NCBI GenBank assembly: GCA_002898315.1
Contig: BEHV01000001.1
Location: 62,001 to 126,000, forward strand
Direction: 5' to 3'
DNA length: 64,000 nucleotides
DNA from: a bacterium HR19
GTDB lineage: Bacteria; Calescibacteriota; Calescibacteriia; Calescibacteriales; Calescibacteriaceae
Shown piece by piece: positions 52,974-61,966 of this stretch; the stretch's first letter is position 1; every line of letters begins with the position of its first letter. The notes under the pieces were generated by a model, which saw only the letters and a list, made by a program, of their open reading frames with translations, did not search any database and was not told where the DNA came from. The translations under genes and the position numbers were made by a program.

Positions 52974-54101
52974 ATGAAAAAGTATCAAAAAAGCGTGAGA
53001 TTTTTTTTCAAACTCCTCATAAGTGGAATCTTCATACTCTCCTTTTCAAAGTTAAGTCATATCTACGCTATTGAGATAAGTTTGCGAGGTAATTCACTTT
53101 TCAGCGCTTTCACAGGAAAAAACAATATGTTTATGTTTTCTATAAGAAATCTTGAACTTTCAGCAAGCGGGGGAAGAGGATTTTTGTTCGCAAAAGGAGA
53201 ACTTGATATTCAACCCATCAATCTTTCCTTCTTCACAGATGCTATTGAGAAAAAAAATAGCGAGATGCAAGATTTTTTGACATCACAGGTAGCAGGAAGA
53301 GAGTTCTTCAGAGCAAAAGAGGTTTATGTTTCAACTCGTGGTCTTCCATTTTTCAGAATAACATTAGGAAGGTTCTACGGGGCGGTCGGAAATGCCAATT
53401 CGCAGAAATTCTGGATAAGAAACTTTGTTGAAAGACCTTTCACAGTAAGATATTTTTTTGGTCAGAACGGATTTTTAGACGATGGACTTGAAATCTCTCT
53501 TTTTCCACCTTTACCGTGGACATTTGAAATAGTAGGACAGATTTTTGATGGGAGTGTAAAATCGTGGGCGAGCAAAGGAAGCTTTGACCTAACATATCTT
53601 CTCGCAATAAGGAACTACTTCGGTGAGGAGGATATATCAGGAGGTTTCAGCTTGTTCTGGGCAGTTGGGAAAAATTTTGCATCTCAGCGACTTGTCGCAA
53701 AAGGCACTCATATAGCATCAGATAACCTCTCGGAATTCTTTGGCGGAGATGCGTCTTTTAATTTCCAACCATACTTCTCAATGAATGTAGGATACATTCT
53801 GAGAAGATTCCAAAGCCCAACAATACTTGATGTTGAAGCCGGGTTATACTCTGAATTCAATGTAAATCCCGTAAGATTCTTCTCTGTTGGATTGAGACCT
53901 GAAATATTCGGTATTCCACGCATCAGAGAATTTGAAGAAGGTGGCTCTCAAAACCTACCGCAGATATTTGAACTATCTATATCTGCGACATTCTCCGCTT
54001 ATGAAATCGCAAAAATAAGGTTGCAGTGGACAGGAAACTTCTCAGAGGCATCATTACCGCAAAACATTTTTTATTTGCAAACAATGTTTGAACTACGCTA
54101 A
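52974..54101 (+). CDS. Putative outer-membrane beta-barrel protein
   Basis: The 375-residue protein has a signal peptide (about 8-32, cut after IYA) and then alternating hydrophobic/polar strands rich in Phe, Gly and aromatic pairs, ending in FELR. That pattern suggests a porin-like barrel of about 14-16 strands. I do not recognise the family. A TAAAAT box lies ten bases before the ATG. The TroA-like gene follows after 40 bases with its own promoter-like box. Confidence 0.6.
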   Translation: MKKYQKSVRFFFKLLISGIFILSFSKLSHIYAIEISLRGNSLFSAFTGKNNMFMFSIRNLELSASGGRGFLFAKGELDIQPINLSFFTDAIEKKNSEMQDFLTSQVAGREFFRAKEVYVSTRGLPFFRITLGRFYGAVGNANSQKFWIRNFVERPFTVRYFFGQNGFLDDGLEISLFPPLPWTFEIVGQIFDGSVKSWASKGSFDLTYLLAIRNYFGEEDISGGFSLFWAVGKNFASQRLVAKGTHIASDNLSEFFGGDASFNFQPYFSMNVGYILRRFQSPTILDVEAGLYSEFNVNPVRFFSVGLRPEIFGIPRIREFEEGGSQNLPQIFELSISATFSAYEIAKIRLQWTGNFSEASLPQNIFYLQTMFELR

Positions 54102-54129
54102 AATTTATGAAAATTTCGCTTCAACAGAT

Positions 54130-54135
54130 TAAATT
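54130..54135 (+). promoter_or_regulatory. TAAATT box before TroA-SH3 gene
   Basis: TAAATT is followed by six bases and the ATG at 54142, with no ribosome binding site. Confidence 0.4.
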
Positions 54136-54141
54136 TTAGCT

Positions 54142-55260
54142 ATGAATTTAGTAGCAACATTTCTGATTTCGGTCGTAGTTGTGACTTCAAACTACGACCT
54201 ATATTACATAGCTTCACGTGTTGCAGACCCCTCTGTTGAAATATACTACCTCGTAGATGAATCACAAGAAGATGGTATAAACTTTCAGATTCAGGATTTT
54301 CACATCAGGTTGCTCAACCGTGCAGATATATTTATTCATACGGGAACATTTGAGAGAAGATGGCTTCAGCAGGCGCTCTGGTCTGCCAGAAACCCAAAAA
54401 TCCTTGAAGGAAAAGAAGGACATATTGATATATCAAAATACATAGATGTAAAAAATGGTTCAAACTGCTTTATATTCAACAAAGAATACATCAAAAGAGT
54501 TGCAGCTATCCTCTCAGGTTTCATAAGAAAACTATCTCCCGATTTTTCAGCAGAGTTTTACGAAAAGAGGCTTTCGGAGTTTTACGCAGAAGTTGATGAG
54601 TATTTTTTTGCACTTCAAACAACAATATCAAGCTATATGCTCCCAAAATTTGCCATCTACTCCCCATGCCTGAAATATCTTTCAGACAGCATGAACTTAA
54701 AGTATGACCTCATTGTGAAAAAAAATGAAGACGAGGTCTTCACCTACGGGCTTGCCCGAGATTCATCAGAGGTTATGAAGAGAATGAACCTTCCTCTCCT
54801 TCTTGCTCCTCACAACATAGAAAGAAGCGCAGAGATAGGATTTATGTCAGCAGAAATCTTCGTCTTGAAAATACCGTCACACCTTGGCAAAAAATACCCA
54901 AACCTCAAATCAATAGTCAATGGTATAACCTTCATAGGAGATATAGAAAAATTAAGAGGTCTTCAAGAGAAAGAAAAAGAAAAGGAAGGAATTATAAAGA
55001 AGGAGGAGAAAAAACCTGCCGAGATAACGAGCATTCCACCAGAAACTCCTCCCGCCCCTCTTGAAGAGTATGCTGTTGTCACATCAAAATACACAAGTAT
55101 AATTTTGAGAGATAGACCTTCTGAACAAGCCGGACAAGCTGGAAAAATAGCCGGTGGGTCAAGGGTTCTGGTCCTTGAAAAGCAAAACGAATGGGTGAAA
55201 ATAACAGATGGAAAAAACATCGGGTGGGTGAGAATAAGCGTCCTCACATTTGAAAAATAA
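54142..55260 (+). CDS. TroA/ZnuA-like domain fused to bacterial SH3
   Basis: The 372-residue protein starts with a signal-like helix (about 1-15). Residues of about 15-275 resemble the metal-binding TroA/ZnuA fold (FLISVVVVTSNYDL, RADIFIHTGTFERRWL, the long KRLSEFYAEVDEYF helix, SPCLKYLSDSMNL). The usual DPHxYEP metal loop is replaced by NFQIQDFHIR, so metal binding is uncertain. A Lys/Glu/Pro linker (about 278-315) leads to an SH3b domain (about 318-370) with VLEKQNEWVKITDGKNIGWV, as in cell-wall binding proteins. No ABC partner is near. It overlaps pth by one base. Confidence 0.72.
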   Translation: MNLVATFLISVVVVTSNYDLYYIASRVADPSVEIYYLVDESQEDGINFQIQDFHIRLLNRADIFIHTGTFERRWLQQALWSARNPKILEGKEGHIDISKYIDVKNGSNCFIFNKEYIKRVAAILSGFIRKLSPDFSAEFYEKRLSEFYAEVDEYFFALQTTISSYMLPKFAIYSPCLKYLSDSMNLKYDLIVKKNEDEVFTYGLARDSSEVMKRMNLPLLLAPHNIERSAEIGFMSAEIFVLKIPSHLGKKYPNLKSIVNGITFIGDIEKLRGLQEKEKEKEGIIKKEEKKPAEITSIPPETPPAPLEEYAVVTSKYTSIILRDRPSEQAGQAGKIAGGSRVLVLEKQNEWVKITDGKNIGWVRISVLTFEK

Positions 55261-55835
55261 TGGGAAAGGATTTTGTTCTCGCGTGTCTTGGGAACTGGGG
55301 AAAAAAATACGAGAAAACAAGGCACAACTTCGGGTTCATTCTTGGTGAATTCATGGCGAAAAAGCTATCGGAAAAATTCAAAGATATTGATTTTGGTGTT
55401 TTCTTTAAGGCAAAAATATCTGGACGAGAACTTTATGTTTTCAAGGGCAAGACATTCATGAATCTGTCAGGTGAGCCGATAAGAAGATTCATAGATTACT
55501 TCAACCTGAAAAACGCAAATCTGATCATAGCACACGACGATATAACTATACCATTTGGGAAAATAAAGATAGCTCAAAACGGAGGAGCTGGAGGACACAA
55601 AGGAGTCCAATCTGTCATAGAGCACCTTGGAAAAGATAACATAAGAGTAAAGTTAGGAATAGGTAAAAAAAGAAAAGAACAAAACCTCGCGGATTTTGTC
55701 CTTGAAGAATTCTCTCCCGAAGAGCTGGAAAAACTTGACAAAATTTTAGATTTTGCTTTTTCAGCTGTTATGACGATGATAAGTGAAGGAACAGAAAAAG
55801 CCATGAGTTTATATAACCACAAATCTATAATCTGA
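55260..55835 (+). CDS. pth: Peptidyl-tRNA hydrolase
   Basis: Pth releases tRNA from prematurely dropped peptidyl-tRNA. The 191 residues show LGNWGKKYEKTRHNFGF with the catalytic His, the MNLSG motif, IAHDDI and GGAGGHKGVQSVIEHLG. Length is standard. Its ATG overlaps the TAA of the TroA-SH3 gene by one base, so translation is probably coupled. Confidence 0.96.
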   Translation: MGKDFVLACLGNWGKKYEKTRHNFGFILGEFMAKKLSEKFKDIDFGVFFKAKISGRELYVFKGKTFMNLSGEPIRRFIDYFNLKNANLIIAHDDITIPFGKIKIAQNGGAGGHKGVQSVIEHLGKDNIRVKLGIGKKRKEQNLADFVLEEFSPEELEKLDKILDFAFSAVMTMISEGTEKAMSLYNHKSII

Positions 55836-55956
55836 TAAATTTCTTCCGCCCTTTCACAGTCAAAAATAAACCACTTCATTACGAAAAGATAATTAATATA
55901 AAGTATAAGGACTGAACGAAAAAGTTTTTTGTGCCGAATAAAATAAAAAACAAAAA

Positions 55957-58900
55957 ATGCTTTTGATCGCAACACTGATAATCTCTCTGTTTTCGGAAGA
56001 GAAAGTTTTAGTATCAAAGGCGGAAGAGCAATCAAAAGTATCGGTAGCTGTCACACCCTCAGGGCAGATCGTAGCAGTTGCAGAAGATACAAATTGCTCA
56101 AAACCAGAAAAGCATATATGTCTTTTTTATAACGGAGAAGAGTTAGCAGATGACTCTTTCGTATCCACAGCTTACCCATCAGTAGCTGTTGATAATAACG
56201 GAAATATATATGTGGTATGGGCTGATGCAAGCCAAATAGACCCAAACTCACGAACAAGAACATGGGATATCTATCTCAGAAAGAGAGTCGGAAACTCATG
56301 GCAGAACTCAGAAAGAATAAACGGTAAAACAACATCAGACCAATGCGGAACTCAGGGAGACCAAATAAAGCCAGATATATATATTTCTGGATCAGAAATA
56401 CATATCGTTTGGCAAAGTATAGAAAGCAACGGGAGGTCTTTTATATGCTATGTCAAGTCGCCAGACCTCGGAGCGAGCTGGACACCTAATAAAAAACTCT
56501 TTGAAGGTTATTATCCATCAATAGCAGTAAAAGGCAACAAGGTGTTTATCGCTTTTTCAGATATAAATGGAAACATAAGATTTGCATCATCACAAGACGG
56601 CGGAAACACTTTTTCTCTGAGAACTCAAAATGTATTCAACGCATCTCAGAGAATTCAAGACCTATCATCGCCAGATATAACAATCTCTCCATCAGGAAAC
56701 ATTCTTCTTGTATGGCAAGATAAACCCATATCAAAATCTGATATAGATATTTTCTTCTCTGTATCAAAAGATGATGGAGCATCGTGGGGAACGCCACAGC
56801 AACTCAATCTACCGGGAGACCAGCTAAACCCTTCGGTTGTTTTTTTCGGGGGACCTAAAATATTTTTCTCCGAAAAAAAGAGTGAGACACTCGGTTTTGA
56901 CATATACTATGTAGAGCAAGAAGGAAATCTCTCTATTTCAAGAGGTGAATTTTCTCCTTCGTCTTCAATAAACACGGTTTCAGGTGTAACTCAGGTTGTT
57001 ATTTTTCAGATGAAAGTTACAGCAAGCGATGACCTGAGTGAAGCAGAGGTAAAAAGCATAACAGTAAAAGCATTCGGTTCTATGGATGACTCAAATCACA
57101 TCTCAAATATATATGCGTGGTGGGATAAAGATGGGAACGGAGTTATATCATCACCAGATATACTTTTGAGCAAATCAAAATTTTCTGCGAACAACGGTAG
57201 CACAACACTTGGTATAAATATTCCTGTCATAACTCCTAATCCCGAGTATATTATTTTTTCTGTTGACCTTGCAAAGCCGATACCACGCGGAAGTGATTTT
57301 CGCATTGAAATATCTCCTTCCGATGTCCTCGCGGTCCTGCCAGGAACATCAAAAGGGGTAAGAGTGGTAGGACCAACGCTTTCAAGTGTAAGCGTTTCGG
57401 TATCAAATAACATTCCTGTTGCGGTAGTATCAGCGAGCAACTCAGCTGTTCTTGAAGGTTCGGGAGTGACAGTGATATTGAACGCATCTTCATCTTATGA
57501 CCCAGATGGAGACCCGCTCACTTTCTCGTGGAGACAAGTAGGAGGAATACCCATATCTCTTTCGAGCTCTGGACCCACCGCAAGCTTTTCCGCACCATCA
57601 TCTGTCACCAAAAACGAAACCCTGACCTTTGAGGTAACTGTTGCTGATTCATTCGGAGGAAGAGCAACAGCAGAGGTATCTGTTACCGTAATTGATTCTA
57701 TAAATGAGCCACCAGTTGCTATTGCAAGAGTAAATATTTCAGGAAATCTTTTTGACGAACCAATAGAGGTAAATGAAGGAGATATTGTTGTGTTAGACGG
57801 CTCTTTAAGTTATGACCCGAACGGTGATAGCTTGGTTTTCTTCTGGTCGCAAGTGGGAGGTCCGAAAGTAGAAATCTTCAACCCATCTGGAATAACCGCA
57901 TATTTTGTGGCTCCCGATGTTGTAGGGCTGGCAAGAGAAACAATAATCATCAATCTTTCTGTGAGAGACAGTAAAGGGGCAGTATCTTCTGACGAGATAA
58001 AGATAAATGTGAGGAACACAAAGAATGACCCTCCACAGCCATCGTTTGATTACAACCCGAAAAAAGGTCTTGCACCACTTGATGTTGAATTTGACGCAAG
58101 CTCTTCCTTTGACCCAGATGGCTCAGTAATCTCTTACAGATGGAACTTCGGAGATGGGACGGAAATTACAACAACCAACACACGAATTACTCACAGATTT
58201 GAAACACCTGGCGAGTACATCGTAACTTTAACGGTTTATGATAACGGAGGGGATTCAAACTCTTTTTCAGCAACTGTTACAGCTCTTTCGTCTGAACCTG
58301 AACTTTTCATCTATACAATAAGCATAACTCAGAATATACCTTTTGGTACAAGAAAAGATATAGGCATTATAAGAGTGTCAAATGTTTCGGGAGAGTCAAT
58401 AATGTTGAGGTCTTTGAAAATGCGGTTTTCGGGAATACCAGACGCATCTGTTGACTTTTTCATAGATTACAACAACGATAAGATTGGAGATGTAAAGGTT
58501 TTTTCTTACTCTTTGAAATCAACATCAGATGCGTTTTTTGTTCCGCTTGACACAATAGTACCGGGGGGAGAGTCAATAAACATAATATTATCCGCAACCG
58601 CTTATCCTTTCAGTATTCCAGCAGATTACACTTTGTATTTTGAATCGGTTGATTCAAGAAGCAGTGTTATGTCTGTTGAGCCGAAGCTTTCAGGAGTTTC
58701 CCTTCCGCAATCTTTCAGATTCGGCGTGAAAAGACCAGCAATATTATTCTTTGCATCTCAGGTCTCATACACGGCATTTCAGGGAAAAGTTGAGATTCCC
58801 ATATCAATAAGAGCAAACGGAGCTAACTTCACTTTAAATTCAATCTCTCTTGAATATAATCCTATTATTTTTGAGTCAATACAGATATTTTCTGATTTAA

Positions 58901-59403
58901 ACGGGAACGGGAGATACGACCCCGGAGATGAGCTTCTCGCAAAGCTTGGGTCAGGGAATTTATCAGCCAATCTTTCTTTGAGTTTATCAAACAGAGATGA
59001 GAAGAAGATTTTGATTGTTGGTTATTTAGCTCCTACAACCGCAGTGGTCGCACCTAAACTTTCGGCTCCAAACAACACCCGCCTATCTCTGCTATTTTAT
59101 TTATGGTTTTCTGTTCCGGTTATTTTTGGGTTGATTTTTATGAAGGTGAAAAGGCAGATTTGTGTTTTCGCTCTTGCGACCTTGATTTTTGCTCTCAATA
59201 TAACCTGTGCAAATAAAGCGGGCAAAGGTATAGTCCAAACCAAGCCAGAACAAAAGCAGTCCACAGAAGTTAGCTCGCAAGAGCGTGGTCAGATTTCGGG
59301 AAAGACAACATCAATCAAGATAAAATCAGTGGGAGTAAGCTCAAACGCGCCAGAATTTGATATAGTAGGAATACCACTTGAAATAAAAGTCATAATACCG
59401 TAA
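55957..59403 (+). CDS. Giant BNR/PKD surface protein with C-terminal lipoprotein-like tail
   Basis: The 1148-residue protein starts with a short hydrophobic stretch and a sialidase/BNR-like propeller (about 25-330, several SxDGGxxW-type Asp boxes). A region of unknown type follows (about 330-480), then three PKD/REJ-like beta domains (about 485-790, YDPDGDPLTFSWRQ and WNFGDGTEI). A further beta region reaches about 1040. Near the end lies a membrane helix (about 1043-1061), then Met1062 starts a segment that looks exactly like a lipoprotein signal (basic KVKR, hydrophobic core, ALNITC lipobox) with a polar tail. This may be a fusion of two genes. Confidence 0.7.
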   Translation: MLLIATLIISLFSEEKVLVSKAEEQSKVSVAVTPSGQIVAVAEDTNCSKPEKHICLFYNGEELADDSFVSTAYPSVAVDNNGNIYVVWADASQIDPNSRTRTWDIYLRKRVGNSWQNSERINGKTTSDQCGTQGDQIKPDIYISGSEIHIVWQSIESNGRSFICYVKSPDLGASWTPNKKLFEGYYPSIAVKGNKVFIAFSDINGNIRFASSQDGGNTFSLRTQNVFNASQRIQDLSSPDITISPSGNILLVWQDKPISKSDIDIFFSVSKDDGASWGTPQQLNLPGDQLNPSVVFFGGPKIFFSEKKSETLGFDIYYVEQEGNLSISRGEFSPSSSINTVSGVTQVVIFQMKVTASDDLSEAEVKSITVKAFGSMDDSNHISNIYAWWDKDGNGVISSPDILLSKSKFSANNGSTTLGINIPVITPNPEYIIFSVDLAKPIPRGSDFRIEISPSDVLAVLPGTSKGVRVVGPTLSSVSVSVSNNIPVAVVSASNSAVLEGSGVTVILNASSSYDPDGDPLTFSWRQVGGIPISLSSSGPTASFSAPSSVTKNETLTFEVTVADSFGGRATAEVSVTVIDSINEPPVAIARVNISGNLFDEPIEVNEGDIVVLDGSLSYDPNGDSLVFFWSQVGGPKVEIFNPSGITAYFVAPDVVGLARETIIINLSVRDSKGAVSSDEIKINVRNTKNDPPQPSFDYNPKKGLAPLDVEFDASSSFDPDGSVISYRWNFGDGTEITTTNTRITHRFETPGEYIVTLTVYDNGGDSNSFSATVTALSSEPELFIYTISITQNIPFGTRKDIGIIRVSNVSGESIMLRSLKMRFSGIPDASVDFFIDYNNDKIGDVKVFSYSLKSTSDAFFVPLDTIVPGGESINIILSATAYPFSIPADYTLYFESVDSRSSVMSVEPKLSGVSLPQSFRFGVKRPAILFFASQVSYTAFQGKVEIPISIRANGANFTLNSISLEYNPIIFESIQIFSDLNGNGRYDPGDELLAKLGSGNLSANLSLSLSNRDEKKILIVGYLAPTTAVVAPKLSAPNNTRLSLLFYLWFSVPVIFGLIFMKVKRQICVFALATLIFALNITCANKAGKGIVQTKPEQKQSTEVSSQERGQISGKTTSIKIKSVGVSSNAPEFDIVGIPLEIKVIIP
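59140..59403 (+). CDS. Possible separate small lipoprotein (nested reading)
   Basis: This is an in-frame subset of the giant protein: an ATG at 59140 begins 87 codons with a type II signal peptide (KVKR, then about 14 hydrophobic residues, then ALNITC) and a 66-residue polar tail. There is no clear ribosome binding site. Either it is an independent start within the large gene, or a stop codon between two genes was lost. Confidence 0.35.
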   Translation: MKVKRQICVFALATLIFALNITCANKAGKGIVQTKPEQKQSTEVSSQERGQISGKTTSIKIKSVGVSSNAPEFDIVGIPLEIKVIIP

Positions 59404-59424
59404 TTTTCCAAAATTTCAAAAAGC

Positions 59425-59451
59425 TAAACTTCTTATTGAAAATTCCGATTT
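59425..59451 (+). promoter_or_regulatory. Sigma-28 (FliA) promoter of fliD
   Basis: TAAACTTC (59425-59432), an 11-base spacer and TCCGATTT (59444-59451) match the FliA layout with an intact CCGAT core. The expected start is near 59458, ahead of an AAGGAGG ribosome binding site. A sigma-70-like TTGAAA-N16-TAAATT overlaps it. Confidence 0.72.
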
Positions 59452-59491
59452 AAATATTAAATTTCTTCCAAGGAAGGAGGTAAAAATTCAA

Positions 59492-61948
59492 ATGGCAGAA
59501 CTCGGTAACATCTTCATGCCAAACATACTTTCACAATTTGATGTCTCAACAATAGTTGAAAACCTCGTAAAACTTAGAGAAAAAATACTCACAGAACCAG
59601 TAAATCAGAGAAAAAGCTTGCTTCAAGAAAAAAGAGACGCATTGCAAACACTAAAAACAAATGTCCTTGACCTTCTCTCATCGGTTCAAGTAGCATCTTC
59701 TCCCGTATCTTATAAAGTTTTCTCTGCTTCTTTATCTAACATGACAGGAACAGAAAATCCATCAAATATTCTATCTGTAAGCACTGGACCGGAAGCAGTT
59801 CCATCAAATTTTGATGTTCAGGTTATTCAAACAGCACAAAGTTGGAAGGTCGGCTCAAGCGTCTTCACCTCAGCAGATATAACATTAGGTAGCTTAGGAA
59901 TTTCTTCGGGAAACATAATAGAAATAAAGGGTTCAAATACAGCAAATGCGAAGGTTCTACGCCTTGACCCAAACTGGACGATAAAACAGCTCAGAGACAA
60001 AATAAATGAACTAAACGCAGGTGTCACCGCATACCTTGTGAATGAACCAGGAGGAGTAAGATTAGTTATTTCAGCAACAAAAACAGGAGCAGATAAAGAA
60101 TTCATCACGCTTGCTGATGTAAATTCAAATGCCCTGCAAATTCTCGGGTTCACAAATGGGACACTTTCAGGGAAACACCAAACTGGCACAACTTATCTTT
60201 CAGATGTTTTCACAAAAAAAGATGTTGCGGTCGGCTCACTAATCGGACTTAACCCAGGAGAAGCTCCATCAGGCACAATATCAATAAACGGCACTCCAAT
60301 CTCCATAAATCTCAACACAATGACCCTTGAAGATATAGCAAATGCGATAAATTCATCTGGTTCAGGAGCAACAGCATCAGTAGTCCAAGAAGGTGGAGTA
60401 TATCGTCTTAAAATAGAAGGTGTCTCATCAATATCAGATTCAGCTCATGTTCTTGAATCGCTTGGAGTTTTAGCGCAGGGTTTTCAAAACACAATTTCAA
60501 CAGGTCAAAACGCCCAAATTTCAATTGATGGAACTATTTTTCAATCCCCAGATAACACATTCACACCAGAGGAGACAGGAATATCTGGAATAACTTTCAC
60601 CGCACTCAAATCATCAACAGATACTATTCGCGTGACCGTTTCGCGAGATATAAACAAAATAGTAAATTACTTCAAAAACCTCGTAGATGCGTGGAACAAA
60701 GTTATGGACTTCATAAATGAGCAAATAAAGTTTGATGAGAAAACTGGCAAAGCTGGTCCGCTTTCAGGAGAATTCGTCTTGCTATCAGTAGAATCAACTA
60801 TGAAAAGAGCTTTCTCAGGAATAGTTGAAGTGGGACAACCAGATGGCTCGGTAAAAACCTTCACAATAGATAAATTAGGTTTCTCAATAGATAGAGAAGG
60901 GAAACTCTCTCTTGACACATCAAAACTCTCGGAACTTCTGCAAACCGACTTTGATAACACAGTAAGAGCGCTGACATCTATTGTATCTCAAAAGGTGGTA
61001 AGCAGTGGATTCAGCTCAGATACAACCCCCCTGGGTTTCTCAGGAGAGATACTTGTGAACGGAAAAAGCGTTGTGGTAAATCCATCAGATACACTGCGAG
61101 ATATTGCTCTGAAAATAAACAGCTCATCAGACACAGCAAGAGCGTATATCAAAACAGAATCCGGGCAATACAAGTTAGTTATAGAGAATTTGGCCGGCGG
61201 TCTGCCCTCGCTTGCTGAGGTGTCAGGGACAATTCTTTCAGACCTCGGACTCGCTTCATCATCTTTCCTGATAAAAAACAAAGTCAATATAACCACCTTG
61301 GACACTGATTCATTCTTTTTCAGAAACCAACCCCTCAGAAACTCCCTTGACTCAAACTCCTCAACTTCTGACACCACAAATAATATTTCAGGTCCTCTGG
61401 TTATACCACTTGCAGGCGGAGGGACAGTAACGGTACCCGTAGATATATCAGTAGATACGTTAGATAGTTTAGCAAGTGCAATAAACACTGCCGCTGGTTC
61501 CACAATAGCGCAGGTAAAAGAAACAGTAGTCAACGGTCAAACAAAATACTACATTCAGCTTTCGGGAGTTGATACTGACCCGGCAAAATGGGGAGGAAAC
61601 CAAAACCTCCTTCAGTTTCTTGGAATACTCAAAAAAGATGAAAATGAGAAGAATTTCTACACTGGATTTGCAGAGAGATTAAGAGCAGGAATTGCTGACC
61701 TTCTTTCATCAAAAGGTAGCATCGGGGCAACAGAAGATAGATTTGACACCGAACTTTCTGGAATAGATAAAGAGCTGAGCAATATTTCAGATGAGATTGA
61801 GCGATACAGAGCTTTCCTTTATGAAAGATGGAGCAGAGCTAACGCTCTTATGTTCCAGATAAGAGGAATAAGTCAATTTCTCAGCGTAACACTGGGCACT
61901 CTTGTTCAGAGAGCTCAGACCTTCGGAGGAACTCAAGTCCCATTCTGA
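59492..61948 (+). CDS. fliD: Flagellar filament cap protein FliD
   Basis: FliD caps the growing filament and guides flagellin polymerisation. The 818-residue protein has the FliD N-domain (about 12-110, LSQFDVSTIVENLVKLRE), several flagellin hook IN-type repeats (near 160-220, 245-330, 515-590, 650-700), the FliD C-domain and a long C-terminal coiled coil. It is longer than usual (about 450-670), because of the extra hook repeats. AAGGAAGGAGG precedes the ATG. A sigma-28 promoter lies upstream. Confidence 0.92.
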   Translation: MAELGNIFMPNILSQFDVSTIVENLVKLREKILTEPVNQRKSLLQEKRDALQTLKTNVLDLLSSVQVASSPVSYKVFSASLSNMTGTENPSNILSVSTGPEAVPSNFDVQVIQTAQSWKVGSSVFTSADITLGSLGISSGNIIEIKGSNTANAKVLRLDPNWTIKQLRDKINELNAGVTAYLVNEPGGVRLVISATKTGADKEFITLADVNSNALQILGFTNGTLSGKHQTGTTYLSDVFTKKDVAVGSLIGLNPGEAPSGTISINGTPISINLNTMTLEDIANAINSSGSGATASVVQEGGVYRLKIEGVSSISDSAHVLESLGVLAQGFQNTISTGQNAQISIDGTIFQSPDNTFTPEETGISGITFTALKSSTDTIRVTVSRDINKIVNYFKNLVDAWNKVMDFINEQIKFDEKTGKAGPLSGEFVLLSVESTMKRAFSGIVEVGQPDGSVKTFTIDKLGFSIDREGKLSLDTSKLSELLQTDFDNTVRALTSIVSQKVVSSGFSSDTTPLGFSGEILVNGKSVVVNPSDTLRDIALKINSSSDTARAYIKTESGQYKLVIENLAGGLPSLAEVSGTILSDLGLASSSFLIKNKVNITTLDTDSFFFRNQPLRNSLDSNSSTSDTTNNISGPLVIPLAGGGTVTVPVDISVDTLDSLASAINTAAGSTIAQVKETVVNGQTKYYIQLSGVDTDPAKWGGNQNLLQFLGILKKDENEKNFYTGFAERLRAGIADLLSSKGSIGATEDRFDTELSGIDKELSNISDEIERYRAFLYERWSRANALMFQIRGISQFLSVTLGTLVQRAQTFGGTQVPF

Positions 61949-61966
61949 ACCGACACAGAAAATTCT

